Below are positions 8,841-17,135 of a stretch of DNA of 56,858 nucleotides, piece by piece. The notes beneath the pieces were generated by a model, which ran no database searches, was not told the DNA's origin, and worked only from the letters and a program-made list of their open reading frames with translations. This stretch comes from Actinomycetes bacterium (GTDB lineage Bacteria; Actinomycetota; Acidimicrobiia; Acidimicrobiales; Bog-793). The stretch lies in NCBI GenBank assembly GCA_021809425.1, contig JAKBAA010000010.1, forward strand, positions 1 through 56,858, written 5' to 3'. The translations under genes were made by a program, and so were the position numbers. Position 1 is the stretch's first letter. Every line of letters begins with the position of its first letter.

Positions 8841-8841
8841 C

Positions 8842-10053
8842 TCAGCCCACCGGCAGCCCGCGCGACGGCGGACAGCGGGCCGGCCAGCCGGCGAGGGCGG
8901 TGGCGGCCGGGAACGGCCAGCCGTAGTAGCGGTCGACCAGCCCCACCCAGCTCCGGGCGTCGGCCGTCGGCAGCGCGAAGGTGGCGCCGAGCAGGCAGAG
9001 TGCCGACCGCACCGTCGCCGGCGTCGCCGCCGGGCCGGCGCCGAGAAGGACGTCGCCGTAGCCGCCCAGCCCGTACCAGGCGGCGGCATTGAGCCGGCCG
9101 TCGGCGCACGACATGGCCGCTGGAGCGGTTGCCGTGGCCGTCTGGTAGCACTCGTCGACGCTCGACGGCACGGTCGCCGGCAGGAGCGGCATCCGGACGT
9201 GGGCGAGCCGGGCGGCGTATGCAAGCGGGCCGGCGGGCCGGGCGACGCCGGCGAGGTCGGCGAAGGGAAGGACGACGGTCGGCGCCCCGATCACGTACGG
9301 GCCGACGGCGTCGTCCCCGAAGGCGACCTCCAGCCCGAACGGCGTGAGCGCCCAGCCGGCGAAGTTGGCTGCTCGCGGGGCCGTTCCGGGGTCGACCATC
9401 GCCGCAGGGAGGGCGGCCGGCGGGTACTGGACGGCGAGATGGGCACGGGTCAGCCGTGACAGGACCCCCAGGTAGCCCGCGCCCGGCCGGAACAGGGAGG
9501 CGAGCGTCAGCCTGCTCCCGGTCGGGGCGTCGAACGTGATGGTGGCGACCGTGTCGTACGGGTGGGCGGCGCCGGCGTCGAAGGTGGTGGAGCGTTCGGT
9601 GAAGGCCACGTAGCCGGACGACACGAGGCTGGTGTCGAAGCGGACGCTCAGGGTCGACACCGGCGGCAACCCCTTCGGCACCGGTCCGTCGCCGAGCTGG
9701 TGGCGGAAGGCGGCCACCTCCCGGTTGGCCATGGCTGCAAGGGCGGCGTCCACCCGGGCGGTCCCCGCCGCGGTGCCCCCGCGGAGCACCGGGACCTCGA
9801 TGCTGGCCTGCCACGGGGCCGGGCTCGTGCCGTGCTCGCTGCGCGCCGCCAGCGCCAGCGCCAGCGCCGGTGCCGCCACAGCTGCCGGTGCCACCGACGG
9901 CCGGGCGGCGAGGGCCACCGACGGCCGGGCGGCGAGGGCCACCGACGGCCGGGCGGCGAGGGCCACCGCCGGGAGCCCGGCGAGGAAGGCGGCGCCGGCG
10001 AGCGTCGTAGCCAGGCGGGAGATCGGGCGACGACCGGGGCGGCGGTGCTGCAC
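8842..10053 (-). CDS. Secreted DUF3298 (RsiV-like) domain protein, upstream copy
   Basis: Protein of 403 residues, paralogous along its full mature length to the next gene: compare TFDAGAAHPYDTVATITF with TFPAGAAHSVSLVTTDTF. The start GTG at 10053 gives an N-terminus with RRPGRRP followed by a hydrophobic stretch (LAGAAFLAGLPAVALAA), a plausible signal peptide. Three 24-bp repeats then code (RPSVALAA)3. The DUF3298 region includes LTLASLFRPGAGYLGVLSRL and VGPYVIGAPTVVLPF. TAGACT lies 8 nt before the GTG, suggesting a leaderless mRNA. The pair probably arose by local duplication and is transcribed as one unit. Function unknown. Confidence 0.75.
   Translation of the reverse strand: MQHRRPGRRPISRLATTLAGAAFLAGLPAVALAARPSVALAARPSVALAARPSVAPAAVAAPALALALAARSEHGTSPAPWQASIEVPVLRGGTAAGTARVDAALAAMANREVAAFRHQLGDGPVPKGLPPVSTLSVRFDTSLVSSGYVAFTERSTTFDAGAAHPYDTVATITFDAPTGSRLTLASLFRPGAGYLGVLSRLTRAHLAVQYPPAALPAAMVDPGTAPRAANFAGWALTPFGLEVAFGDDAVGPYVIGAPTVVLPFADLAGVARPAGPLAYAARLAHVRMPLLPATVPSSVDECYQTATATAPAAMSCADGRLNAAAWYGLGGYGDVLLGAGPAATPATVRSALCLLGATFALPTADARSWVGLVDRYYGWPFPAATALAGWPARCPPSRGLPVG
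9891..9968. repeat. Three 24-bp tandem repeats after a signal peptide
   Basis: The 24-bp unit beginning CCACCGACGGCCGGGCGG occurs exactly at 9891, 9915 and 9939. On the minus strand it adds (RPSVALAA)3 in frame immediately after the predicted signal peptide of the upstream DUF3298 protein. Confidence 0.95.
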
Positions 10054-10208
10054 AGGGCGGCAGTCTAGGGGTGGGCCACGGCGGCAGACGGGCGGACGTT
10101 GCCCGATCGCCGGGGCGGGCGGGCCCCGCTGCACTACGCTTGCGCCGCGTCGAATCGCAAGCAACCTGCCGGCCCGGCAAGGGTCGCGGACCACAGGGAG
10201 TGGGTCAC

Positions 10209-12110
10209 ATGGGTCGCAGCTACACCCGGCTTACCGAGCCGCTCGTTCGGGACGGTGGCACCCTCCGTCCGGCCAGCTGGGACGAGGCCCTCGGGCGGGC
10301 GGCCGCCGGCTTCGCCCGTCACCAGGGGACCCCGGCCGCCTTCGGCATGTTCAGCTGCTCGAAGTCGACCAACGAGGTCAACTACCTCGCCCAGAAGTTC
10401 ACCCGGTCGGTGATGGGCAGCAACAACATCGACAGCTGTAACCGCACCTGACACGCTCCGAGCGTCGCCGGTCTGGCGGCAGTGTTCGGGGCAGGCGGCG
10501 GGACGAGCTCGTACGAGGAGATCGAGCACGCCGACCTGATCGTGCTGTGGGGGTCGAATGCCCGTGAGGCGCACCCGATCTTCTTCCATCACCTGCTGAA
10601 GGGGTTGCGCAACGGGGCGAAGATGTACGCCGTCGACCCGCGGCGGACGTCGTCGGCCCAGTGGGCGGACGCCTGGCTCGGCCTCGACGTGGGCTCGGAC
10701 ATCGCCCTGGCCAACACGATCGCTCGTGAGATCATCCACGCCGGCCTGGTGAACACCGAGTTCGTGGCGCGGGCCACGACGGGTTTCGACGAGTACGCCG
10801 CCGACGTCGAGCGGTGGACGCTCGACGAGGGGGAGCGGGTGACCGGCGTGCCGGCCGAGGTGATCGCGGCGTTGGCCCACGACTACGCGCGGGCCGGGCG
10901 CGCCCAGCTGTGCTGGACGCTGGGCATCACCGAGCACCACACGGCGACCGACAACGTCCTCGCCTTGTGCAACCTGTCGTTGCTGACCGGCCACGTGGGC
11001 CGGTACGGGTCGGGCCTTGTGCCGCTGCGCGGCCAGAACAACGTCCAGGGCGGCGGCGACATGGGTGCGCTGCCGAACAAGTTCCCCGGGTTCCAGGACG
11101 TCGAGTCGGAGGAGATCCGGGCGAAGTTCGAGGCGCGGTGGGGGCGGACGCTGCACCGTGAGCGCGGCTGGCACCTCGCCCAGATGTTCGAGGCGATCGA
11201 GCGGCGGGAGCTGCGGGCGCTGTACGTGCTCGGCGAGAACCCGATCGACTCCGAGGCGGACACCCGCAGGGCGAGCGCGGCCCTCGGCGAGCTCGACCAC
11301 CTGGTTGTCCAGGACATCTTCCTCACCCGCACCGCCGAGCTGGCCGACGTGGTGCTGCCGGCATCGGTGAGCACGTTCGAGTCGGACGGCACCGTCACCT
11401 CGAGCGAGCGTCGCGTCCAGCGGACCCGGCGCGCCCTCGCCCTGCCGGGCGACGCCCGGGAGGACCTCGACATCCTGTGCGCCCTGGCTGCCCGCCTCGG
11501 CCACGACTGGGGCCGGCCGACGGCGGAGGAGGTGTGGGACGAGCTGCGGTCGCTGTCGCCGATGCACGCCGGCATGAGCTACCGCCGCCTCGAGGAGCTC
11601 GGCGGGATCCAGTGGCCGTGCTGGGACGAGGAGCATCCGGGTGACAAGTTCCTGCACGGCCGGCTGTGGGCCGAGCCGCGCGAGGGGCCACCGGCGCCCT
11701 TCTTCGCCGTCGAGTGGGTGCCGCCGATCGACGAGCTGACCGACGAGTTCCCGATGCGGCTCACGACCGGTCGGCGGCTCGACTCGTACAACACGGGTGT
11801 CCAGACGGGTGGCTACCGCAGCCCGCTGCGGCGCCCCGAGACGCTCGACCTGTCGCCCGAGGACATGGGGCGGCTGGGCGTGAAGGAGGGTGACGTCGTG
11901 CGCATCACGTCGCGCCGGGGCGCCATCACGGCGCCCGTCCACGCCGACCCGGCGCTGCGGCCGGGGCTGGCGTTCATGACGTTCCACTTCCCGGACGAGA
12001 CGGAGACCAACGTGTTGACGCGCGACGACTGGGACCCCAAGTCGGGGACGGCCGAGTTCAAGGCGACGGCGATCCGCGTCGAGCGGCTGGCCGCCGAGGT
12101 GGTCGGCTGA
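10209..12110 (+). CDS. Selenocysteine formate dehydrogenase, catalytic (molybdopterin) subunit lacking its N-terminal Fe-S domain
   Basis: This gene has an in-frame TGA at 10449-10451 (codon 81) that reads as selenocysteine: the context CNRT-U-HAPSVAGLAAVFG matches the Mo/W-ligand site of formate dehydrogenases, where Cys homologues have C. With Sec the protein has 633 residues. A hairpin with the GGUCU loop follows the TGA at the same distance as in E. coli fdhF. The rest is a molybdopterin oxidoreductase: LWGSNAREAHPIFFHH, LRGQNNVQGGGDMGALPN, and a dinucleotide-binding C-terminus (RLTTGRRLDSYNTGVQTGGY). The usual N-terminal CxxCxxxC [4Fe-4S] domain is missing here and is found at the end of the third gene. 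Start ATG follows AGGGAGTGG. The stop overlaps the next ATG by one base. Without Sec insertion it would end at residue 80. Confidence 0.93.
10449..10480 (+). promoter_or_regulatory. Bacterial SECIS element: UGA codon plus SelB-binding hairpin
   Basis: The UGA at 10449-10451 is followed by 18 nt and then the loop GGUCU at 10470-10474. Six pairs flank the loop: GUCGCC at 10464-10469 with GGCGGC at 10475-10480, including one U-G. The E. coli fdhF SECIS has the same GGUCU loop 18 nt after its UGA. This directs SelB-bound Sec-tRNA to the codon and implies selA, selB, selC and selD elsewhere in the genome. Confidence 0.9.
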
Positions 12111-13981
12111 TGGACCTGCGCGTGACCAGGGTGCCGGCGACGGCGGACGAGCGGTCGGCGGTGGACGCGGTGCTCGGGGAGCCCGAGTCGGGGTGGGCCG
12201 GCGGCGAGCGGGCGGCGGTCGACGGGCACGTCGCCTTCGGCGGGCTGCGGCGTGCCGAGGAACGCCGCCACCTGCTGCTGCCGGCGCTCCATGCCCTGCA
12301 GGACCGGGTCGGCTGGGTCAGCGAGGGCGGCCTCGGCTACGTGTGCACCCGACTGGACCTGGCCCCGGCGGTCGCCTATGGCGTGGCCAGCGCCTACGCC
12401 CTGTTGGCGACCGAGCCGGCCGGCCAGGTCGTGCTGCACGTGTGCGACGACGTCGCTTGCCGGGCGGCCACGGGGGACCCGGCGCCGCTGCTCGAGGCGA
12501 ACCTCGGCCCGACCGGCGGGACCGGACCGGTGAGCTGGCAGCCGAGCCCGTGCCTGGGCTACTGCGAGCACGGCTCGGCGGCGCTCGTGCTCCGGGCGGG
12601 CACCGACGGTGGGCGGGCGACGGTCGCCCCGTTCGACGTCGCCCGCCAGGGCGAGCTGGTAGCGCTCGGCGACCGCCTCGACGTGCAGGCGCTTCCGACG
12701 CCGCTCGCCCTGGTGCCTCAGCTCGAGCGGGGCGACCCGTCGGTCCGGCTGCTGCGCCGGGTCGGGCGGGTGGACGTGGCCTCGATCGACGCCTACCGGG
12801 CGGCCGGCGGCTACGAGGCGCTGCGGCGCGCGGTCGAGCTCGGCCCGGCCGGGGTGATCGCCGAGCTGAAGGATGCCAAGCTGCTCGGCCGCGGCGGCGC
12901 TGCGTTCCCGACCGGGGTCAAGTGGGAGACGGTCGCCCGAAACCCGCGCCGCCCGCACTACGTCGTGGCCAACGCCGACGAGTCGGAGCCCGGCACGTTC
13001 AAGGACCGGGTGCTGCTCGAGCACGATCCGTTCGCGCTGGTCGAGGCGCTCACCATCGCCGGGCTGACGATGGGTGCCGAGCAGGGGTTCCTGTACCTGC
13101 GAGGCGAGTACCCGCTCGCCGAGCAGCGGCTCACCCACGCCGCCGAAGCGGCCCGCCGGCGGGGGCTGCTCGGGGAGGACGTGATGGGGTCGGGGCTGCG
13201 CTTCGACCTCGAGCTGCGCCGGGGCGCCGGGGCGTACATCGCCGGGGAGGAGACGGCCCTGCTCAACTCGATCGAGGGCCGCCGGCCGGAGCCGCGCAAC
13301 AAGCCGCCGTTCCCGGCCGACCACGGCCTGTTCGACCGACCAACCGGGATCAACAACGTCGAGACGCTGCTGTGCGTGCTCGACGTCCTGACCGGGGGAT
13401 CGGCAGCGTTCGCTTCCACGGGCACGCCCCAGTCGACCGGCACCCGGCTGTTCTGCCTGTCCGGCAAGGTGGCGAGCCCGGGACTGTACGAGGTGCCGCT
13501 CGGCACGTCGCTGCGGTCGCTGCTGGAGCAGGCCGGCGGAGTGGCCGACGGCCGGCCGCTGCAGGCGATCCTGCTCGGCGGTGCCGCCGGCGGGTTCGTC
13601 GGGCCGGACGAGCTGGACCTCGAGCTGTCGTTCGAGGGCGCCCGGGCCGCGGGGGCCACGCTCGGATCGGGCGTCGTCGTCGTGCTCGACGACACGGTCG
13701 ACCTGACCGTGCTGCTCCGCCGGATCGCCCAGTTCTTCCGGGACGAGTCGTGCGGCCAGTGCGTGCCGTGCCGGGTCGGCACCCAGCGTCAGGAGGAGGT
13801 GCTCGCCCGCCTGCTCGCCGGGCGGGCGGGCGGCGTCCTCGCCGGCGAGCGGGCGCTGCTCGCCGACCTCGACGCCGTGCTGCGGGACGCCTCGATCTGC
13901 GGGCTCGGCCAGACGGCCAGCGCGGCGGTCACCTCGGCGGTGCGCCGAGGTCTCGTCGCCGGCCTCCAGGAGGGATCGTGA
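12110..13981 (+). CDS. Formate dehydrogenase NAD-linked subunit, NuoE-NuoF fusion (FdsG-FdsB type)
   Basis: Protein of 623 residues combining two complex I-type modules. Residues about 25-160 are NuoE-like, with [2Fe-2S] ligands in CDDVAC and CLGYC. Residues about 200-620 are NuoF-like: LLGRGGAAFPTGVKWE binds FMN, ANADESEPGTFKDR and the GAGAYIAGEETALLNSIEG loop belong to the NADH site, and ESCGQCVPCRVGT holds the [4Fe-4S] ligands. It would pass electrons from formate oxidation to NAD+, or in reverse for CO2 reduction. The ATG overlaps the stop of the catalytic gene by one base, and the next gene overlaps its stop. NuoE-NuoF fusions are known in soluble NAD-dependent formate dehydrogenases and hydrogenases. 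Confidence 0.92.
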   Translation: MDLRVTRVPATADERSAVDAVLGEPESGWAGGERAAVDGHVAFGGLRRAEERRHLLLPALHALQDRVGWVSEGGLGYVCTRLDLAPAVAYGVASAYALLATEPAGQVVLHVCDDVACRAATGDPAPLLEANLGPTGGTGPVSWQPSPCLGYCEHGSAALVLRAGTDGGRATVAPFDVARQGELVALGDRLDVQALPTPLALVPQLERGDPSVRLLRRVGRVDVASIDAYRAAGGYEALRRAVELGPAGVIAELKDAKLLGRGGAAFPTGVKWETVARNPRRPHYVVANADESEPGTFKDRVLLEHDPFALVEALTIAGLTMGAEQGFLYLRGEYPLAEQRLTHAAEAARRRGLLGEDVMGSGLRFDLELRRGAGAYIAGEETALLNSIEGRRPEPRNKPPFPADHGLFDRPTGINNVETLLCVLDVLTGGSAAFASTGTPQSTGTRLFCLSGKVASPGLYEVPLGTSLRSLLEQAGGVADGRPLQAILLGGAAGGFVGPDELDLELSFEGARAAGATLGSGVVVVLDDTVDLTVLLRRIAQFFRDESCGQCVPCRVGTQRQEEVLARLLAGRAGGVLAGERALLADLDAVLRDASICGLGQTASAAVTSAVRRGLVAGLQEGS

Positions 13982-14943
13982 CCATCACCAGCCCCACGGC
14001 GGCCGACCCGACCCCGGTGTCGCTCCGGCGCCGGATCGAGCTGTCGGTCGACGGCCAGCCGGTGACGGTGCACGAGGGCGACACCCTCCTCGACGCCTGT
14101 CGCCAGGTCGGCGTCGAGGTGCCGACCCTCTGCTTCCTCGAGACGCTCGCCCCGGTCAACGTGTGCCGGGTGTGCGTCGTCGAGGTCGAAGGGTCCCGGA
14201 CCCTCGTGCCGTCGTGCTCGCGCAAGGCAGAGCCTGGCATGTCCGTCCAGACGGCCTCCGACCGGGTCCGGACGAGCCGCCGCATGGTGCTCGAGCTGCT
14301 CGCCTCGTCGGTCGACCTGTCGCTTGCCGGCGACGACGTCCAACGCTGGATCGCCGAGTACGGCGCCCGTGCCGACCGTCACGGCCCGGCTGCGGCGCCG
14401 GCGGCGGCCGGCGAGCGGGATCGGGCACGCCCTGGCCACCACCACGTCGGGGACGGCTTGTCGGCGGCCACCGTCCACCAGCCGGCCAAGCGGGACAACG
14501 AGCTGTACCAGCGTGACTACTCCCGCTGCATCCTCTGCTACAAGTGCGTCGAGGCGTGCGGCGAGGACGCCCAGAACACCTTCGCCATCGCGGTTGCCGG
14601 GCGCGGCTTCGACGCCCGGATCTCGACCGAGTTCGACGTCGGCCTGCCCGACTCGGCGTGCGTGTACTGCGGCAACTGCATCGCCGTGTGCCCCACCGGT
14701 GCCCTCATGTTCACCTCCGAGGCCGACCTGCGAGCCGAGGGCGCCTGGGACGAGGACCGCCAGCAGGTGACCCGGACCGTGTGCCCGTACTGCGGCGTCG
14801 GGTGCAACCTCGAGCTGCACGTCCAGGACAACACGATCGTCAAGGTGACCTCGCCGCTCGACCACGAGGTGACGTCGGGCAACCTGTGCGTGAAGGGCCG
14901 CTTCGGCTTCCAGTTCGCCCAGGCGCGCCGGGCGGCAGACTGA
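13978..14943 (+). CDS. Formate dehydrogenase Fe-S subunit: ferredoxin domains plus the detached N-terminal [4Fe-4S] domain of the catalytic subunit
   Basis: Protein of 321 residues that looks like the front half of an FdsA/NuoG-type large subunit. A plant-type [2Fe-2S] domain comes first (CFLETLAPVNVCRVC then SC). The NuoG His-Cys3 [4Fe-4S] motif expected next is absent; that stretch has no cysteines. Two ferredoxin clusters follow (CILCYKCVEAC from residue 184, and CVYCGNCIAVCP). The end (TVCPYCGVGCNLELHV ... GNLCVKGRFGF) is the N-terminal [4Fe-4S] domain of molybdopterin formate dehydrogenases, stopping where the first gene of the operon would continue. The two polypeptides therefore together make one FdhA. 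GTG at 13978 follows a strong GGAGG and overlaps the upstream stop by 4 bases. Confidence 0.9.
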   Translation: MTITSPTAADPTPVSLRRRIELSVDGQPVTVHEGDTLLDACRQVGVEVPTLCFLETLAPVNVCRVCVVEVEGSRTLVPSCSRKAEPGMSVQTASDRVRTSRRMVLELLASSVDLSLAGDDVQRWIAEYGARADRHGPAAAPAAAGERDRARPGHHHVGDGLSAATVHQPAKRDNELYQRDYSRCILCYKCVEACGEDAQNTFAIAVAGRGFDARISTEFDVGLPDSACVYCGNCIAVCPTGALMFTSEADLRAEGAWDEDRQQVTRTVCPYCGVGCNLELHVQDNTIVKVTSPLDHEVTSGNLCVKGRFGFQFAQARRAAD

Positions 14944-14948
14944 CGGGG

Positions 14949-14971
14949 CCGCCCCGGGGCCCCCGGGGCGG
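14949..14971. terminator. Bidirectional GC-rich hairpin terminator
   Basis: CCGCCCCGGGG and CCCCGGGGCGG form 11-bp perfect arms around one base, between the convergent formate dehydrogenase operon (ends 14943) and the lysozyme-like gene (ends 14977). A TT follows but there is no long T-tract. Confidence 0.5.
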
Positions 14972-14976
14972 TTCGG

Positions 14977-15792
14977 TCAACCGAGCTTCTGGAGGGTGTC
15001 GAACACCGCCTTCGTGATGTGGGAGCGCGCCTCGGGGACGCCGTTCGCCCGGTAGTAGGCAAGCTTGTCGGCGGCGATCCCGAACCAGCCGCCGCGCGCC
15101 GGTACGACGAGGATGGCGTCTTCGTTGTTGGGGTCGGCGTCGAGCCAGATCATGTCCTCCTCCTCGGGGAGCGGTCGGGGGTGGGGCTGGTGCGTCGTCG
15201 GGCCGGGGACGTGGCGGGCGAACAGCGCCGCCAGCTGGGCGCCGGTACCGTCGAAGCGGGAGAGGTCGACGGCGCCCGAGATGCCGGCGATGCTGCCGGC
15301 GTCGGTGTACTGCCACAGCGTCGGGACCCCTGGGGGCGAGGCCACGCCGTAGTCGGCCAGCCAGAGCGGGTAGCCCCACGGGGCGCCGGGGAGGTGGGAG
15401 AGGAAGCTGGGGCTCGAGTACAGCCCGGTCGACAGGCCGAGCCCGGCGATCGCCTCGCACATGGCCCGAGTCGCCGTGGCCACCCCCGGCCACGGCCCCT
15501 CGTCGAGCTCGCTGTCCACCCAGACGAACCCGACGGCGTCGAGGTGGTGCTGCAGCAGGGTCAGCTGGGCGACCACCGGCGTCGCCGGATGGAGGAAGTG
15601 GTAGCCGGCCACCGGCAGCCCGACGCCGCGGAACCCGGCGAGGTCGCCGGCGGCGAACGGGTTGACGTACGCCGTAGCGGCACCCCCCTCCGTCAGCTTG
15701 ACGATGGCCCCACCGACCCCTGCGGCCTTGACGGCGGCGTAGTCGATGGGGTGGGCGTTGTTCGACGACACGTCCACCACGAGCACCGACAC
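14977..15792 (-). CDS. GH25 lysozyme-like (N-acetylmuramidase) domain protein
   Basis: Protein of 271 residues. The N-terminus VLVVDVSSNN and the segments GAIVKLTEG, GYHFLHPAT, FVWVDSELDEGPW, TGLYSSPSFL, LWLADYG and LWQYTDAGSIAGISGAVDLSRFDG match the beta/alpha barrel of glycoside hydrolase family 25, with the catalytic-region acids in DSELDEG. GH25 enzymes cleave the peptidoglycan glycan chain. There is no signal peptide, as in phage endolysins that need a holin. After a proline-rich linker comes a domain of about 60 residues (DMIWLDADPNNEDAILVV onward) that I do not recognise. No other phage gene is nearby. It may be a domesticated or relict endolysin. Confidence 0.8.
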   Translation of the reverse strand: MSVLVVDVSSNNAHPIDYAAVKAAGVGGAIVKLTEGGAATAYVNPFAAGDLAGFRGVGLPVAGYHFLHPATPVVAQLTLLQHHLDAVGFVWVDSELDEGPWPGVATATRAMCEAIAGLGLSTGLYSSPSFLSHLPGAPWGYPLWLADYGVASPPGVPTLWQYTDAGSIAGISGAVDLSRFDGTGAQLAALFARHVPGPTTHQPHPRPLPEEEDMIWLDADPNNEDAILVVPARGGWFGIAADKLAYYRANGVPEARSHITKAVFDTLQKLG

Positions 15793-16015
15793 GCGCCCTC
15801 TCTACCCCCTTCGCCAGCCGGCAACCGCGCGGCCGGCCGGGCTTCCCGGTGTCAGCCGGGATTCCCGGTGGCGCTGCGTCACGGGTGTCGACCATCTGCC
15901 CGACGTCGCCACCGACCGGCAGCTGCCCGACCGTGTGGGGACAAGACTCAAGCATTGATCGAGAGTTACCGCGCCGGCGCAGCTCAGCGGCCTGAATGCC
16001 ATAAACCTCAGGTAG
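15793..16015. other. Intergenic region without a supported gene
   Basis: Between the lysozyme-like gene and the 3' end of the aldo/keto reductase gene, both on the minus strand. It contains GGGAATCCCGG/GGGAAGCCCGG-type short repeats on the minus strand near 15840-15870 and a stretch of lower GC near 15940-16020. No start with a ribosome-binding site and recognisable protein was found. It probably holds the promoter of the lysozyme-like gene. Confidence 0.5.
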
Positions 16016-16025
16016 AGGTCGATGG

Positions 16026-17018
16026 TTAGCGGGGGGTGTCACCCATGCGGTAGCCATGCGTGAGGTCGTCCAGCCGGGACCGCAGGTCGCCGTCGAGGCG
16101 CACGTCGACGGCAGCCAGCGAGGCGTCCAGCTGGTCGGGTCGGCTGGCGCCGATGATGGGGGCGGTGACCAACGGGTTGGCCAGCACCCAGGCGACGGCG
16201 AGGGTGACGAGCGGCATGCCGGCCTCGGCCGCGAGGGCGGTGAGCTGCTCGACCGTGTCGAACTCCCGGTCGTGCCAGTAGCGGTCCTGGTAGCGACTGG
16301 CAGCGGTGCCGAGGGTGAAGCGGCTGTCCGCGGGTGGCGGCGCCGAGCGGTCGTGCTTTCCCGACAGCAGGCCACCGGCGAGCGGGTTGTAGGGGATCAC
16401 GCCGATCCCCTCCTCTTCGCAGTAGGGGAGCAGCTCACGCTCGATCTGGCGGAAGAGCAGGTTGTAGCGCGGCTGGACCGAGGCGAACCGCTCGAGCCGG
16501 AGCGTGTCGCTGCGGCCGACGGCCCGGGCGAGCTGGAAGGCGAGGAAGTTGGAGCAGCCCACGTAGCGGACCTTTCCGAGGCGAACGAGGTCGTCGAGCG
16601 CACGGAGGGTCTCGTCGATCGGGGTGGCCGGGTCGTACCCGTGGAGCTGGTAGAGGTCCAGGTGATCGGTCTGCAGCCGGCGGAGCGAGGCGTCGACGGC
16701 AGCGACGATGTGCTGGCGCGAGTTGCCGCCGTCGAACGGGGCCGGTCCGGTGCGGCCGAAGCACTTCGTGGCGACGACGAACCGGTCCCGCTTGCCCTTG
16801 AGCCACCGGCCGAGGAACTCCTCGGTGCGCCCCACCGTCGTCAGGTCCCCGCCGAGCGGGTAGACGTCGGAGGTGTCGACGAAGTCGACGCCTCCTTCGG
16901 CGGCGCGGTCGAGGACGGCGACCGACGTCGCCTCGTCGCACTGCAGGCCGAAGGTCATCGTGCCGAGGCACAGCCGCGAAACCTGCAGGCCGGTCCGTCC
17001 GAGGCGGGTGTGGTCCAT
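16026..17018 (-). CDS. Aldo/keto reductase
   Basis: Protein of 330 residues, typical family length. It reduces aldehydes or ketones with NADPH. All four catalytic residues are visible: Asp and Tyr in VDTSDVYPLG, Lys in VVATKCFGRTG, and His in LYQLHGYDP. The N-terminus LGRTGLQVSRLCLGTMTFG and the PYNPLAGGLLSGK loop are those of the YajO/Tas-like subgroup. The ATG at 17018 is preceded by TAGCGT (17025-17030) with a 6-nt gap, which suggests a leaderless transcript. It stands alone, divergent from alaS. Substrate unknown. Confidence 0.9.
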   Translation of the reverse strand: MDHTRLGRTGLQVSRLCLGTMTFGLQCDEATSVAVLDRAAEGGVDFVDTSDVYPLGGDLTTVGRTEEFLGRWLKGKRDRFVVATKCFGRTGPAPFDGGNSRQHIVAAVDASLRRLQTDHLDLYQLHGYDPATPIDETLRALDDLVRLGKVRYVGCSNFLAFQLARAVGRSDTLRLERFASVQPRYNLLFRQIERELLPYCEEEGIGVIPYNPLAGGLLSGKHDRSAPPPADSRFTLGTAASRYQDRYWHDREFDTVEQLTALAAEAGMPLVTLAVAWVLANPLVTAPIIGASRPDQLDASLAAVDVRLDGDLRSRLDDLTHGYRMGDTPR

Positions 17019-17080
17019 GGCCCGACGCTACCGGCCGCCGTTCGGGCCCGGCCCGCTCGGAGGGGGTCGCCGGCGTTGGG

Positions 17081-17086
17081 TATCCT
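17081..17086 (+). promoter_or_regulatory. -10 box (TATCCT) ahead of the alaS leader
   Basis: TATCCT ends 7 nt before an ATG at 17094. This spacing matches other probable leaderless starts in the window, and would place the transcription start at or next to the leader ORF. Confidence 0.5.
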
Positions 17087-17093
17087 GGCCAGG

Positions 17094-17135
17094 ATGCCCG
17101 AACCCAGGGTCCCTGCGGTCGCGCCCGTCGGGTGA
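17094..17135 (+). CDS. Possible 13-codon leader peptide upstream of alaS
   Basis: The short ORF MPEPRVPAVAPVG begins 7 nt after the TATCCT box and ends 76 bp before the alaS GTG. It contains two alanine codons (both GCG) within a run rich in Pro and Val. It could be translated as a leaderless upstream ORF and so influence alaS expression, but no mutually exclusive hairpins were worked out. It may also be chance. Confidence 0.3.
   Translation: MPEPRVPAVAPVG

Noticed and set aside
10141-10208. A regulatory RNA in the formate dehydrogenase leader around the palindrome TGCCGGCCCGGCA (10167-10179)
   Set aside because: Only one short palindrome is visible. It does not match any riboswitch class I know, and GC-rich palindromes are frequent here.
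10209-10451. A truncated 80-residue formate dehydrogenase fragment or pseudogene
   Set aside because: The frame continues without shift after the TGA, the TGA sits at the known Sec/Cys active-site position, and a SECIS hairpin follows at the correct distance.
15947-15975. A second CTCAAG sigma-28-like promoter
   Set aside because: The downstream half reads CCGCGCC rather than GCCGATA, and it would point into the 3' end of a minus-strand gene.
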